A DNA stretch of 64,000 nucleotides from Liolophura sinensis. Taxonomy: Eukaryota > Mollusca > Polyplacophora > Chitonida > Chitonidae. This document shows positions 1 to 9,106 of this stretch, in pieces (within the stretch, counting starts at the first letter, position 1; every line of letters starts with the position of its first letter). A program made the position numbers and the translations under genes. The notes beneath the pieces are model-generated. The model had not been told where the DNA came from and did not search any database. It worked only from the letters and a program-made list of their open reading frames with translations. The stretch spans positions 12,150,281 to 12,214,280 of the forward strand of contig NC_088301.1 in NCBI RefSeq assembly GCF_032854445.1. Direction: 5' to 3'.

Positions 1-402
1 ATTTAGTCTACAAATACTGTACTAAGGAAAATCAATGGGCGGCATTAACCGTACAGCGTGGACCTGCCACGCTCGCAGAATTCATGCAATCTAACCCCAG
101 CTTTGCCTCCATATCCTTCAGAATTTGGCCATAACTAGAGTCACGTTTGCATTTCATCAACGAAACATTGGGCAAAGTGATCTGAGATGATGGGAAGGGG
201 CATCTCTGTGCACATGTTCCAGACAACTAATGACTTATCTCAAATATCAAAAAGACAAGTTATCCATGGAGAATTTTTGAGCCGTTCTCTCGTCTTTGAC
301 AATGTATCAGTCTCTTTCTTGGAATGACGTACATGTATTGTTTTGTATAGTCTGTCGTGCGTGTTTGAACCATATTGTAATAGTGTGTGGCAAGAGTGTG
401 TA
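1..402. other. Unassigned sequence at the left edge
   Basis: I see no coding region, RNA gene or recognisable repeat. Open frames are short and lack coding character. Confidence 0.6.
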
Positions 403-417
403 ATTTATTTATTTATT

Positions 418-452
<35 letters not shown>

Positions 453-600
453 TTTGATTGGTGTTTTACGACGTACTCAAGAATATTTCACAGCTAGAAA
501 TCGGACAGAGCCTATGGGATACCCACGACCATCTGCATTGTGCTGTCAGACCTTCTCACCGCATGGTTACTGGTGATTGGGCCACGCTGGCAGTTTATCC
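403..600 (-). mobile_element. SINE (AAAT-tailed family), 3' half with long TTTA tract
   Basis: Read on the minus strand, this is the 3' half of a tRNA-derived SINE. An expanded AAAT tail (403-453) is preceded by the conserved end block (AAACACCAATC type) and the GAATATTTCACA / CGGACAGAGCC blocks. The same blocks recur in the full copies at 36.0 and 61.2 kb. The tRNA-like head is missing or too decayed to recognise. The tail has grown into a tetranucleotide microsatellite. Confidence 0.8.
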
Positions 601-603
601 AAC

Positions 604-1377
604 TCGGCAACGGAGGCTACGCTTGAGTGTCCATTGATGTTTACCTGTTCAGATGGTGTTAAAAAGGTTACACATACTACCGTCAGAGAATTGTTTGAAA
701 ATCTTATCAACATTGCCACCAAAACAGAACATGTCCAGCGCTGTTTCGGTGGGATCTCATCGGGCATTGGTAATTTGTCACAGGTGTTTCAAGCAATGTT
801 CTTAAGTTATGCACGAATTCCTCCTCTCTCAGTGTTCATGAGATCTTCCTGACAATAAAAGCGGTCGGCAACGGTATTGAGGCCGTTTGAGATGTTTGGC
901 GATCTTTGAGGACCGCATATATTTTCAACCAAAATGATATGCATATCTGTTATTTCACACGTGGAAAAGATTGTCAGTAACTTGTCAAATGTCAGTGGTT
1001 TACCCCAAACACACCTATAAAACTGGCATGGCCGCCATCGCATTCGTGTGCGTGTGAAAAATTTTTGAATGTAACATTATAAAATAAGCAACAACATGAA
1101 TCAAATTATTAACGTTTATAAGAAATGGATGAATGAAATATCTCAAAATAATACCGGTAATTCTTTTTCAGCTGCAGTTCAATCACAGACTGGTTACGAG
1201 ATTGTTATTAATTACTTCACCTGGCATATATATTTAGTTGTTGTCCATTTGATGGAAAGTAAAAATTACATGTAATAAAATATTTAGAGCTTACAAATAA
1301 AATAAAAATCGTTATTTAAAATTTAAATTTAAAATAACAAAATACCGACAGTAATAGCAAAAGTAGCAGTAGGTTTG
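604..1377. other. Unassigned, AT-rich sequence
   Basis: No gene or clear repeat is seen. A TTCTTTTTCAG splice-acceptor-like site ends near 1172, but no frame after it looks coding. Confidence 0.5.
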
Positions 1378-1475
1378 CGGGGGCCTCATTGGCGATAACT
1401 TGAAGTTCAAGTTCAGCTTATGTTGGCTTCCTCTCTGGTCATCCATGCTTGGCAAGGTAAGCAGTTTACTCCCAC
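1378..1475 (+). mobile_element. SINE fragment, head-proximal part
   Basis: The blocks GAAGTTCAAGTTCAGC, TGTTGGCTTCCTCTCTGG and GGCAAGGTAAGCAG match the box-B-proximal and central part of the full SINE at 61183-61446. Both the tRNA 5' end and the 3' tail are absent, so this is an internal fragment. Confidence 0.65.
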
Positions 1476-1644
1476 CATAATGTTTGATATATTTAGAGTT
1501 TGTTAAATACCTTTTAACTGTTAAGGTTAAGGTTCCAAGTCTTCAAATACCCACTCTGTAATATCCTATGGTGTAGTTTTACAGTACAATGTGTAGGCAA
1601 ATTGGGGAACAGTCTATGTTACTGTAGATAACCAGCTTTGTTCG

Positions 1645-1853
1645 CATTTATTTATTGTGATTGGTGCTGTAAACCGTACTCAAGAATATTTCACTTGATG
1701 CCGCCAGCAATATAGTGGCAGGAAACCGGACAGAGCCTGCTGGCAAACCTCATATACAGCCGGAGAGGAAGTCATCATAAACTCATTGGTGAGTGGATCC
1801 TGAGTCATTGCGTTGCGCTGGCTCGTTGATCACCTCGGCCACGTACATGTAGG
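1645..1853 (-). mobile_element. SINE (AAAT-tailed family), nearly full length, diverged
   Basis: On the plus strand the order is TTTATTTATT tail, GTACTCAAGAATATTTCACTT, GCCGCCAGCA, GGAAACCGGACAGAGCC, then TCATTGCGTTGCGCTGGC and CACCTCGGCC at the tRNA-like end. This is the same block order, reversed, as the intact plus-strand copy at 61.2 kb. Substitutions and a central deletion mark it as an old insertion. Confidence 0.8.
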
Positions 1854-2720
1854 CCACCCTCTCTATATTTGCTATCAAATTACATAGTTACGTATTAAAG
1901 CAAACTGTAACAGTACATCACCTCATTTTTTGCAACGAAAGTGGTGTGACGGTAAAAACAGATATTTTTAGTGGCCCCAGCATCGATCCATGGGAGAGAG
2001 CATTAGAAGTAAAGATGTGTTCAAGGTAAGCTTATGGAACAAGACTGGTCTATGATAGTATACACCTAATCTCAGCCCCACAGAGCTAATTTCCACGTAA
2101 CTAATTTACTGTCACTCTAAAAGGACACAATGTCCCAAGATTTTATTTATGCTATGTTTCTGCACATCTCTGTTAGTCTGATGATCTTTTTCAGAAGTAA
2201 AAATGTTTGGGAAAATCTTTCTGATTTTATGTGGTGCAACAAAAAACAGTGCTGCGGACAAACTACATGTATCTTAGCAGCTTTATCCTAACGACATCTG
2301 ATCGCTTTGCTTACCGGTACCTCGGTTTGTCACAGGTAAACCATGAAATCTGCGTAGGTCTAATAACGTCGTACTAAGTTTGTCTCGTCTGGCCCTATGT
2401 AATTCCCTGAACCATTACACCGTTGAGTGGTCATATCCACAGGCACTAAATCTGTCTATATTACAAATCAATTCACTGACCGTTGACTAGATTGGATGAG
2501 GAGCAGACAACGGCATTGATCTCAATCCGAAGAGTACTCCCTAAAACCAAATGATGCTTTGCAAACTTGTACGTCCACAGTCCGGTGTAGGCTGAGCCAA
2601 AACTTGTGGTACTTTTACAAGCAATGTATATGTGCACGATTGTGGTCCAAAATTGGCACTAACATGGCATACAAAGGTCACGTTTATCCACAAAGAAAGG
2701 TCTAACGAGGGAACGACCGT
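1854..2720. other. Unassigned sequence
   Basis: No gene, RNA or repeat recognised in this stretch. Confidence 0.5.
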
Positions 2721-3212
2721 ACCTCGTCTCACACAATGCGCCTCATTGTGTCACACTGTATGTCTCATTGTGTCACTCTGCATGTCTCATCGGGCCATGC
2801 TGCCTCATTGTGTCACACTGTCTTATTTCGTCACATTGCATGTCTCATTGGCACACTGTGCGTCTCATTGTGTCACACTGTATGTCTTATTGTGTCACAC
2901 TGTACATATATGTCCATTTCCTTCACAAATATTTGTCTTATTGTGTGACACTATGTTTCAGTGGGTCAAAGTGTCTCATTGTGTCAGACTGTATGCCTCA
3001 TTGTGTCAAACTAAGTGTCGTTGTGCCACATTTTATGTCTCATTGTGTCACAATGTATGTCTAATCGCGCCCCATGTCTCATTGTGTCCCACTGTAAGTC
3101 TCATTGTCACGTTTTTATGTCTCATTGTGTCACACTTTATGTTCCATGGTGTCACACTGTGTATCTTCTTATGTCACGCTGTTTATCTCATTGTGTCACA
3201 CTGTATGTTTGT
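2721..3212. repeat. 22-bp minisatellite (CTCATTGTGTCACACTGTAT-like)
   Basis: More than 20 head-to-tail copies of a roughly 22-bp unit whose core is CTCATTGTGTCACACTG. Successive core starts at 2742, 2764, 2786, 2804, 2822, 2844, 2864 and 2886 show 22-bp steps with 18- and 20-bp deletion variants. Copies diverge towards both ends and in the middle. The array leaves all three plus-strand frames open for long stretches, giving an apparent 214-codon frame that is an artefact. Confidence 0.92.
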
Positions 3213-3658
3213 CAAGTTTCAAGGTATGTACAAAGCGTACTTCGCATTCCTTACGATGTACATCAGGTACAGGTAAAGAACAAAAAAATAAAAACTGGCC
3301 TATCGGCAATGTCGTCGAGTTTACCGAAATCTATTTCACCCTACTTCAGCAGTAGATTTCAGCCAGAGTGTTTGTCTGGTATCAAGCGAAGAGCGGTGGT
3401 ACGCTGCACCTATCACTGTGTCCTCCACACGTAAACCTTACTATCGCCCCAAAAGCCAAAATAAGTACATTAACATTAATCTAACCCAAATTAGTTCACG
3501 CAGTGTCAAGTATTTTCAAGTATTTTTCAAAATGTTTAAAATTTATATGTAAAATACATTTATTTGGTTCCAAAGATTTAAATTTCATAGATAATAAACT
3601 TCTTTTCAAATGTGTCCACACACTTATCAATTATACAAATTAGTTTTCCGACCTTGGT
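3213..3658. other. Unassigned AT-rich sequence
   Basis: AT-rich, with poly-A/T runs and no recognisable feature. Confidence 0.5.
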
Positions 3659-3708
3659 TATATATATATATATATTATATATACATATATATATATTATA
3701 TATATATA

Positions 3709-3757
<49 letters not shown>
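3659..3757. repeat. TA dinucleotide microsatellite
   Basis: About 100 bp of alternating TA with a few interruptions (TATTATA, TACATA, TATCTA). The interruptions lie in the first half and the last 40 bp are pure. Confidence 0.97.
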
Positions 3758-3760
<3 letters not shown>

Positions 3761-4660
3761 ATGAGAACGAAAAAAAGTTTGAAAACTGCAGTTGGACTAC
3801 AACGATGTAGAAGTTTGAGAAGGTTTCCGTTTTCTTTTCTTAATACCTATTCTCCACCTCAGAACGAATTCTTTCTTATATAGTCATCTATATATGTATT
3901 ATTTCCCTCATTGCCATGTTGAGGGGCTATTTTTATTGGCCGTTAGACTGTAAGAAAATCCTCATGTGACAAATAAAAAAAATTACGGGTAAGTTAAATT
4001 AAACATCAATCACACAGGGAGCTGGGGTTTTCGCTGGGTGGTTCGATAGGGTCAGAGCAGGTTCAAATTCAGGCTTGGATGGGGAATTTGTCGATTCACC
4101 CACTCTCACTGCTTGCGCTGGGCTTGGTTGACAAGGCCCTTTATCACGCATCAGACAAAATACTCAATGCTTTTCATTGGACAAAAATTGTCACGTGGGG
4201 CTGAGATATATTTTCGAATCCTGCAGACGACGTCAAGTGTGTCTGCTGAGTAGGTTATCTCCCGTTGCTGGGTTAAAAACATCACACTGAAGCGATTCAC
4301 CTATACATCGGTTTTCTGGACCGAATTGATGGGTTTATGCAGGATGAATTTGTTACATGGTTATTCAGTGATAGGATACGCAAATATATGGTGTCAGTAT
4401 TATTCATATTGCGCGAGGCGTAACTGATAATGTACGATGTGTGTGTTTGCGTTTAAGCCTATAACGTTCTGTACGTCACACGTGGAAAAAATCGCCAATC
4501 AACAAAATGTGTGGTTTACTCGGGGCACTCCAGCTTCGCCCACTCACCGAACTGACTGCCATCACAGATGTTAAAAAGGATATAGCAATAAAGAAATAAC
4601 CAGGAAATAGAAAAAAAATTAACCAATTTAGTAAGAAATAAACAGATGGTTATGAAGGTT
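3758..4660. other. Unassigned sequence
   Basis: No gene seen. A box-B-like GGTTCAAATTC near 4060 has no convincing box A upstream, so I do not call a SINE. Confidence 0.45.
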
Positions 4661-4727
4661 TTGGAGGGCCTCCGTGGACGAGCGTGCCAGCGTGGCACAA
4701 TGACCCAAGAGCCTCGACTAATATAAT
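4661..4727 (+). mobile_element. SINE tRNA-like head, left half of an interrupted copy
   Basis: GGGCCTCCGTGGACGAGCGTGCCAGCG...CAATGACCCAAGAGCCTC matches the tRNA-like head of the AAAT-tailed SINE (compare 36282 read on the minus strand). The match stops near 4727 and resumes at about 5215 with TTAAGTCCAGCTTATATG, the expected next block. The copy is therefore split by roughly 490 bp that contain inverted-repeat element A. Confidence 0.7.
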
Positions 4728-4790
4728 CTTGGTCAGTTTAAAGTAAAAGACCTATGAAAATCGAACTAGGCATCACTTCATATATTACTT

Positions 4791-5168
4791 AAAACTATGC
4801 ATGAATATACTTTCATTTTTTTAGACTTTTGTAAAGAAAGTTAAAGGCGTTCAAACGTTTGAATTCCATGGACCATACTACCAGTGTTTAGGAGCTCTGA
4901 CGTCAGAGGAAATTTTTTCAACTCTAATTACGACAACGACTGTTGTAATAACTCTTTTTACCCATGAGTAAAAGATTACTGAAATAATGATCTCAAAATT
5001 TCCTTCCTTCAAGGGAAAATCAGGAATAAAAGGTGATGTGACGTCAGGGTTCCTAGATACCGTCAGTATGGCCCCTTAAGCCCACCATAGAATTCAAATA
5101 TTTGAATGCCTTCAGCACTCTTCAAACAAATCTAAAAGAATGAATGAAAGTATTTTAGGCATAGTTTT
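4791..5168 (-). mobile_element. Inverted-repeat element A, copy 1 (MITE-like, non-autonomous)
   Basis: The ends are long, imperfect terminal inverted repeats of about 130-150 bp. The left arm has AAAACTATGC, ACTTTCATT, GTTCAAACGTTTGAATTC and GCTCTGACGTCAG. The right arm has the reverse complement of each (CTGACGTCA-like, GAATTCAAATATTTGAATG, AATGAAAGTATTTTA, GCATAGTTTT). There is no coding capacity. The reverse complement aligns along its whole length with 38309-38704, including the unique centre (TTATTTCAGTAATCTTT...GTAAAAAGAGTTATT). It interrupts a SINE. A 9-bp direct repeat TCACTTCAT occurs just outside (4773-4781 and 5190-5198) and may be a target-site duplication, but the arms do not reach it. 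Confidence 0.8.
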
Positions 5169-5214
5169 CAACTGTCTGCATAATGAACCTCACTTCATGT
5201 TTTAGCTTGCTTTT

Positions 5215-5376
5215 ACGTTAAGTCCAGCTTATATGTGGGGAAGATCTTGCAGCAAACTACGGATGGTCGTGAGATTCCCCCTGGCTCTGCCTGCTTCCTC
5301 CCACGAAAATGCTGGCCGCCGTCGTATAAGTGAAATCTTCTTGACTGGCGTAAAACGCCAATCAAATAAATCAATA
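5215..5376 (+). mobile_element. SINE body and tail, right half of the interrupted copy
   Basis: AAGTCCAGCTTATATG, AAGATCTTGCAGCAAACTACGG, GGTCGTGAGATTCCCCC, CTGGCCGCCGTCGTATAAG and GTAAAACGCCAATCAAATAAAT follow the body and tail of the intact SINE at 61.2 kb, block by block. It continues the head found at 4661-4727. Confidence 0.88.
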
Positions 5377-5484
5377 CAAAGGTTTTTTGAAAATGTATGT
5401 ACCCTGAATTATCTGGGGAATAATATAAAGGCGATTTAAAGTTTTTGTGGGATGATTATTTACTGAGGATATCGTATATTTCAG

Positions 5485-5557
5485 TCTTTCTTCATGAGCA
5501 CCATGTATCGATGAAGAACTACAGAGACTTGGGACCGCCTTGAAGTATTTAACACAG
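5485..5557 (+). other. Exon-like segment with splice-like borders (weak)
   Basis: The 73-nt segment follows ATCGTATATTTCAG and ends ACACAG before GTATTT. Only one frame is open, for 17 codons. The borders fit splice consensus but such pairs arise by chance. No protein similarity recognised. Confidence 0.15.
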
Positions 5558-5596
5558 GTATTTATTTCTTTATATTATATTTCTCTAAAAATATAA

Positions 5597-6016
5597 TTTA
5601 AGACATACAGCATAGAGAGTAAAACCGGCGATGATAGTGTGATAACTGGCAAATGGTCACACGAAACCTGTGAAATACGGCCTCTTGTCCGTTTACCTCA
5701 GGCAGGTTTTTCTTCTAACTGTTCGTGTAAATCCATAAATAGCAGCCAGTTACACGCCCCCTAACACAAAACAGAATTACGTAAAAATATGCAGCGGTGT
5801 TAATTGCAATTTATTAGACGTAACAGGTCTAGAAATACTCAAAATGCTGTGTTGTCATCACTTTTAAGCAATGCAAAGGGACTAGGCCTCGGGGCTGCTT
5901 AGTCCTCCAACAGAATCCTGGTTTATGAAGGATTACAATGTAAATTAAAGACATACAGCACAGAGAGAGAAACAAGAGTAGCCACGACAGTGTGATAGCT
6001 GGCAAATCGTCACACT
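5597..6016. repeat. Pair of ~65-bp direct repeats 348 bp apart
   Basis: AGACATACAGCATAGAGAG...GATAGTGTGATAACTGGCAAATGGTCACAC (5601-5664) recurs diverged from 5949 (AGACATACAGCACAGAGAG...CAGTGTGATAGCTGGCAAATCGTCACAC). The interval holds no frame. This may be an old local duplication or short direct-repeat ends of an element. Confidence 0.75.
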
Positions 6017-6020
6017 ATTT

Positions 6021-6484
6021 GCCACTCTGTAAGGCAGGTCGGAAGTTGAAGATCACGTCACCACCCTTTCCTGTCTAAAAAAATGGTCGCCCAATGTTAA
6101 AGCACTGTCGAAAAGATCACTTTTTGCCACTTCGCTAGCGGCCAGTAAGGTCAAGTTGTACAAAATAACTAGCTGGAAAGCTGAAAATTATACAAATTCA
6201 GTGGTTACAAAATCGCTTACACCGATTGAAAGGTATCCATTTTTATCTACAATAACGTTGGGAGGACCATTTTCTTCACCCACGTCGTTTATTACTAATT
6301 AGGTCACGTGGTCTCTAGCTTCCGTGCCATCTTACAGAATACTCAAGAATTGCCCTCGAACTTTGTCAAGTGTGACGAGCGTGATCGACTGCTTACTGTT
6401 ACACGTCTCCACAGTTAGTGATGGCGGGAAATCTTGAAATTTTGGCGGGACTGAAGCTGGCATCGTGAACCTTACCCATAATAA
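6021..6484. other. Unassigned sequence
   Basis: No gene or repeat recognised. Confidence 0.5.
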
Positions 6485-6811
6485 GAGAATTTTCAGTTCG
6501 AACTCTTTTATCGCTGAAGGCAGAAAAAGTCGCACATTTTATCACGTGACCTGTCAAAAATATTACGCAGCTGTTTGACCACAGGCTATTTAGTGGAGAC
6601 AAACGATGGGGAAAACTGAGGATCTGAACGTTTCTGGACGTAAGAAGTTCCTGAAAGAAAGCTCGGTGTCATTTGTGCCTCTAAAACACGGTGAGACAGG
6701 TAGTCGGTAAATTGACGTCAACAAAACTTGCCTAACATTTTTGACAAGTCACGTAATACAGTGGGACTGTTTTTACCTTTGGCAACAAAGGAGTTCGTAT
6801 TCAAAACTCTC
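6485..6811 (+). mobile_element. Inverted-repeat element B, copy 1 (MITE-like)
   Basis: Terminal inverted repeats of about 100 bp. The left arm reads GAGAATTTTCAGTTCGAACTC...TTATCACGTGACCTGTCAAAAATATTACGCAG. The right arm, reverse complemented, reads GGAGAGTTTTGAATACGAACTC...TATTACGTGACTTGTCAAAAATGTTAGGCAAG. The centre (about 6590-6710) aligns with the reverse complement of the centre of 47495-47858, so these are two copies of one element. A 34-codon frame starting at 6606 lies in the centre. The other copy has stops there, so I do not call a gene. Confidence 0.8.
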
Positions 6812-8173
6812 CTATTGTGAAGACTCTCTTCTGTAGAAATAAATTGTTGTTTTGAATAAAGGGAACTGGGTGAATCGAAGTGAAATTAATACTTGTTTCT
6901 CAAAGCTTATTACATAACAATATTTCACTATGCAAGCTCGACGCACTGCTGTAAACAATTTATTACTGAAAGTTATAAATCCCAATTACGACATCAAATT
7001 TAGAGAAAAGCCTAATGAAAGGACACGAATTCTGCATTTGGTTTTGGAAAAACATCCCACAGTGACCATTGATTTTCATTTCGGCCAGCTTTTAAGTGTC
7101 TCTCCAATTACGAGTTGCTGTGTCACGTGACTTCTTCTTAATGACAACGCGCATCATTTCTAGTCCAGAAATAAGCAGGAAGGCATAAATCGACGTGATC
7201 TTGAGTAAATTCACCTCTGGCGTTCTACAATTGGTGATTAATAACGCATCAAAAGAAAAGTTCAGAAAATAAAATGTGCTCGGAAGTACAAATCAATACC
7301 GAATTGCAAATATTTAAAACCATTCGTAATAAGGTTGTTCAGTACAGTCATTTACACATAGGGTGTGCCGGTACGGGTCTAAATGAAAATCACATATTTT
7401 ATGCACTGAAACACTTATTCGTTTGAACCTTGTAAATAGTGCCAAACAATTTACATGCAAGACGAGCAAGCTTATTTGTTGGTTAATATGTAACAAAAGT
7501 TATTGAATTATAATTACTACGCTGGCTACAGAAAAATCCGCCAGAACCAATCTGATGAAACTGTTTTACACCGTGCTTGTCTATAATATGAAGTATGCAT
7601 ATCAAAAATGTGTTTCCATATGTCACTGGATTTGACGGCTATATTGGGTTTATATGAAAACCCTTCAACAATGTTCTCTAGAACCACGGCACCAATTTCC
7701 TAAAAAACTATAACACGTGACTATATTTCGGTGGTAATTAAAACTTCTTAATATGAATCCATTCCGTATGTAAATTATGCTTGGGCTGGCCAATGAAAAT
7801 TGCGCAAACGAAGGCAAACCTTAAACACTGTAAATTTGGATGGAACAAAAACTTTATGAGACCTCTTTCTCCTCAGAATTATGCATTTCAAAGAACTATT
7901 CCCGTTCAAGTTGTGGTCTTTAAGCAATTTCCAAAAACTTTTACGAAATTGAACGTGCCTGCATTATGTAAGACTGCTTGAAACTTTCCCCGGAATTGCT
8001 GTCCACGAGAGCTATATTTACATTTTCGTTCGCCTTTAGATGTAGTATACGACAAATCGTGTCATTTTTGAATACGGTCCTACCATTCTAATGAAATCTA
8101 CGTACGTATAAACAAGTCTTTGCTGGCAGTCCAGTGGTCACTTGTCAGGTATACATGTCAAGGTACATGGTTG
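6812..8173. other. Unassigned, intron-like sequence
   Basis: No gene, RNA or recognisable repeat. Short open frames at 6930-7130 and 7781-7981 have no recognisable domain and no splice context. Confidence 0.5.
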
Positions 8174-8592
8174 GTTTCCCCTAGCAGTGCTGAATTCAGC
8201 CAATTTCCTCCACTGGCACTAAATCCTGCCAGTTTCCCCTAGCGGTGCTAAATTCAGCCAATTTCCTCCACTGGCACTAAATCCTGTCAGTTTCCTCTAG
8301 AGGTTCAAAATTCAGCCAATTTCCTCCACTGGCACTAAATCCTGTCAGTTTCCTCTAGCGGTGCTAAATTCAGCCACTTTCCTCTACTGGCACTAAATCC
8401 TGTCAGTTTCCTTTAGAGGTGCTAAATTCAGCCACTTTCCTCCACTGGCGCTAAATCCTGCTAGTATCCTCTAGCCGCGATGAAACATGTCGATTTCTTC
8501 TATTTGCGCTCAATCTTTCCGGTTTCCTCTACTGGCACAAAATCTTGCCCGTTTCCTCTACCGGTGCTAAATCCTGTCTGTTTCCTCCACAA
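8174..8592. repeat. 29-bp minisatellite, mainly 58-bp dimers
   Basis: The unit is TTTCCTCTAGCGGTGCTAAA followed by a short variable part. Two 29-bp variants alternate: one ends AATTCAGCCA and the other has CCACTGGCACTAAATCCTG. TTCAGCC starts at 8195, 8253, 8311, 8369 and 8427, which gives an exact 58-bp period. After about 8460 the alternation breaks down into single 29-bp units. Confidence 0.93.
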
Positions 8593-8939
8593 AGAAAGAG
8601 GGTAGCCTAAGTGTCAAAATGATTTCTTGAATGTTGTGATAAAAAGAGGACTTTTCCTTGTTAAGTCTTTTAAGAATAACAAACGTTGAAAACGGAAAGG
8701 CTGAAAGCAAATATTGTGTATATAATACATGGTGCTTTGAGCAGAATAACTGCAGCTGGGGATGTTAAATTATTAAATGTTCGTCACATCTCGGTATATA
8801 AAATCCTTTTTATAGAGAAACAATAGTTATCAGACTCCCTCAATAAGGCCCGTTCACTTCCACCTATTACCTTGCTGCTGTCATATAAAGGGGATACTTT
8901 TTAATGCAGTTCAACATGAAATAATAAGTATTAGTTCAT
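8593..8939. other. Unassigned sequence
   Basis: No gene or repeat recognised. Confidence 0.5.
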
Positions 8940-8947
8940 ATTTATTG

Positions 8948-8979
<32 letters not shown>

Positions 8980-8984
8980 TAATG
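8940..8984. repeat. TTA trinucleotide and TA microsatellite
   Basis: TTA repeated about eight times, followed by TATATATATATA. It lies directly upstream of the exon-like segment ending at 9106. Confidence 0.95.
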
Positions 8985-8995
8985 TATTTAAACAC

Positions 8996-9106
8996 CATGA
9001 GGCAGTAGATGAACTCGTGGAGGAATTTGAAAAAGACAAAGGGAATGCTGATCCTGAGACATCTGGAGAGAACTGTCCTTTACCTTCAGAAGCTGACATC
9101 TTTTAA
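8996..9106 (+). pseudogene. Exon-like C-terminal coding fragment (unidentified)
   Basis: A plus-strand frame of 36 codons ends in TAA at 9104-9106 and reads HEAVDELVEEFEKDKGN, then ADPETSGENCPLP and SEADIF. It is strongly acidic and hydrophilic, with balanced codon use (GAG/GAA/GAT rich), unlike the TA-rich surroundings. This resembles the last coding exon of a cytosolic or nuclear protein. A possible acceptor is GAGGCAG before TAGATGAAC (AG near 9004). Its pyrimidine tract is poor because a TTA/TA microsatellite sits just upstream. I do not recognise the protein and see no matching upstream exons. It could be a true terminal exon, a retrocopy remnant or chance. Confidence 0.3.

Noticed and set aside
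2632-3276. 214-codon plus-strand frame rich in Cys, His, Ser and Leu
   Set aside because: It runs through the 22-bp minisatellite. All frames are open there because the unit lacks stops, and unit-length changes rotate the frame.
6606-6710. 34-codon frame from ATG with a donor-like GGTGAGA, looking like a first exon
   Set aside because: It lies in the centre of inverted-repeat element B and the second copy has stops at the same place.
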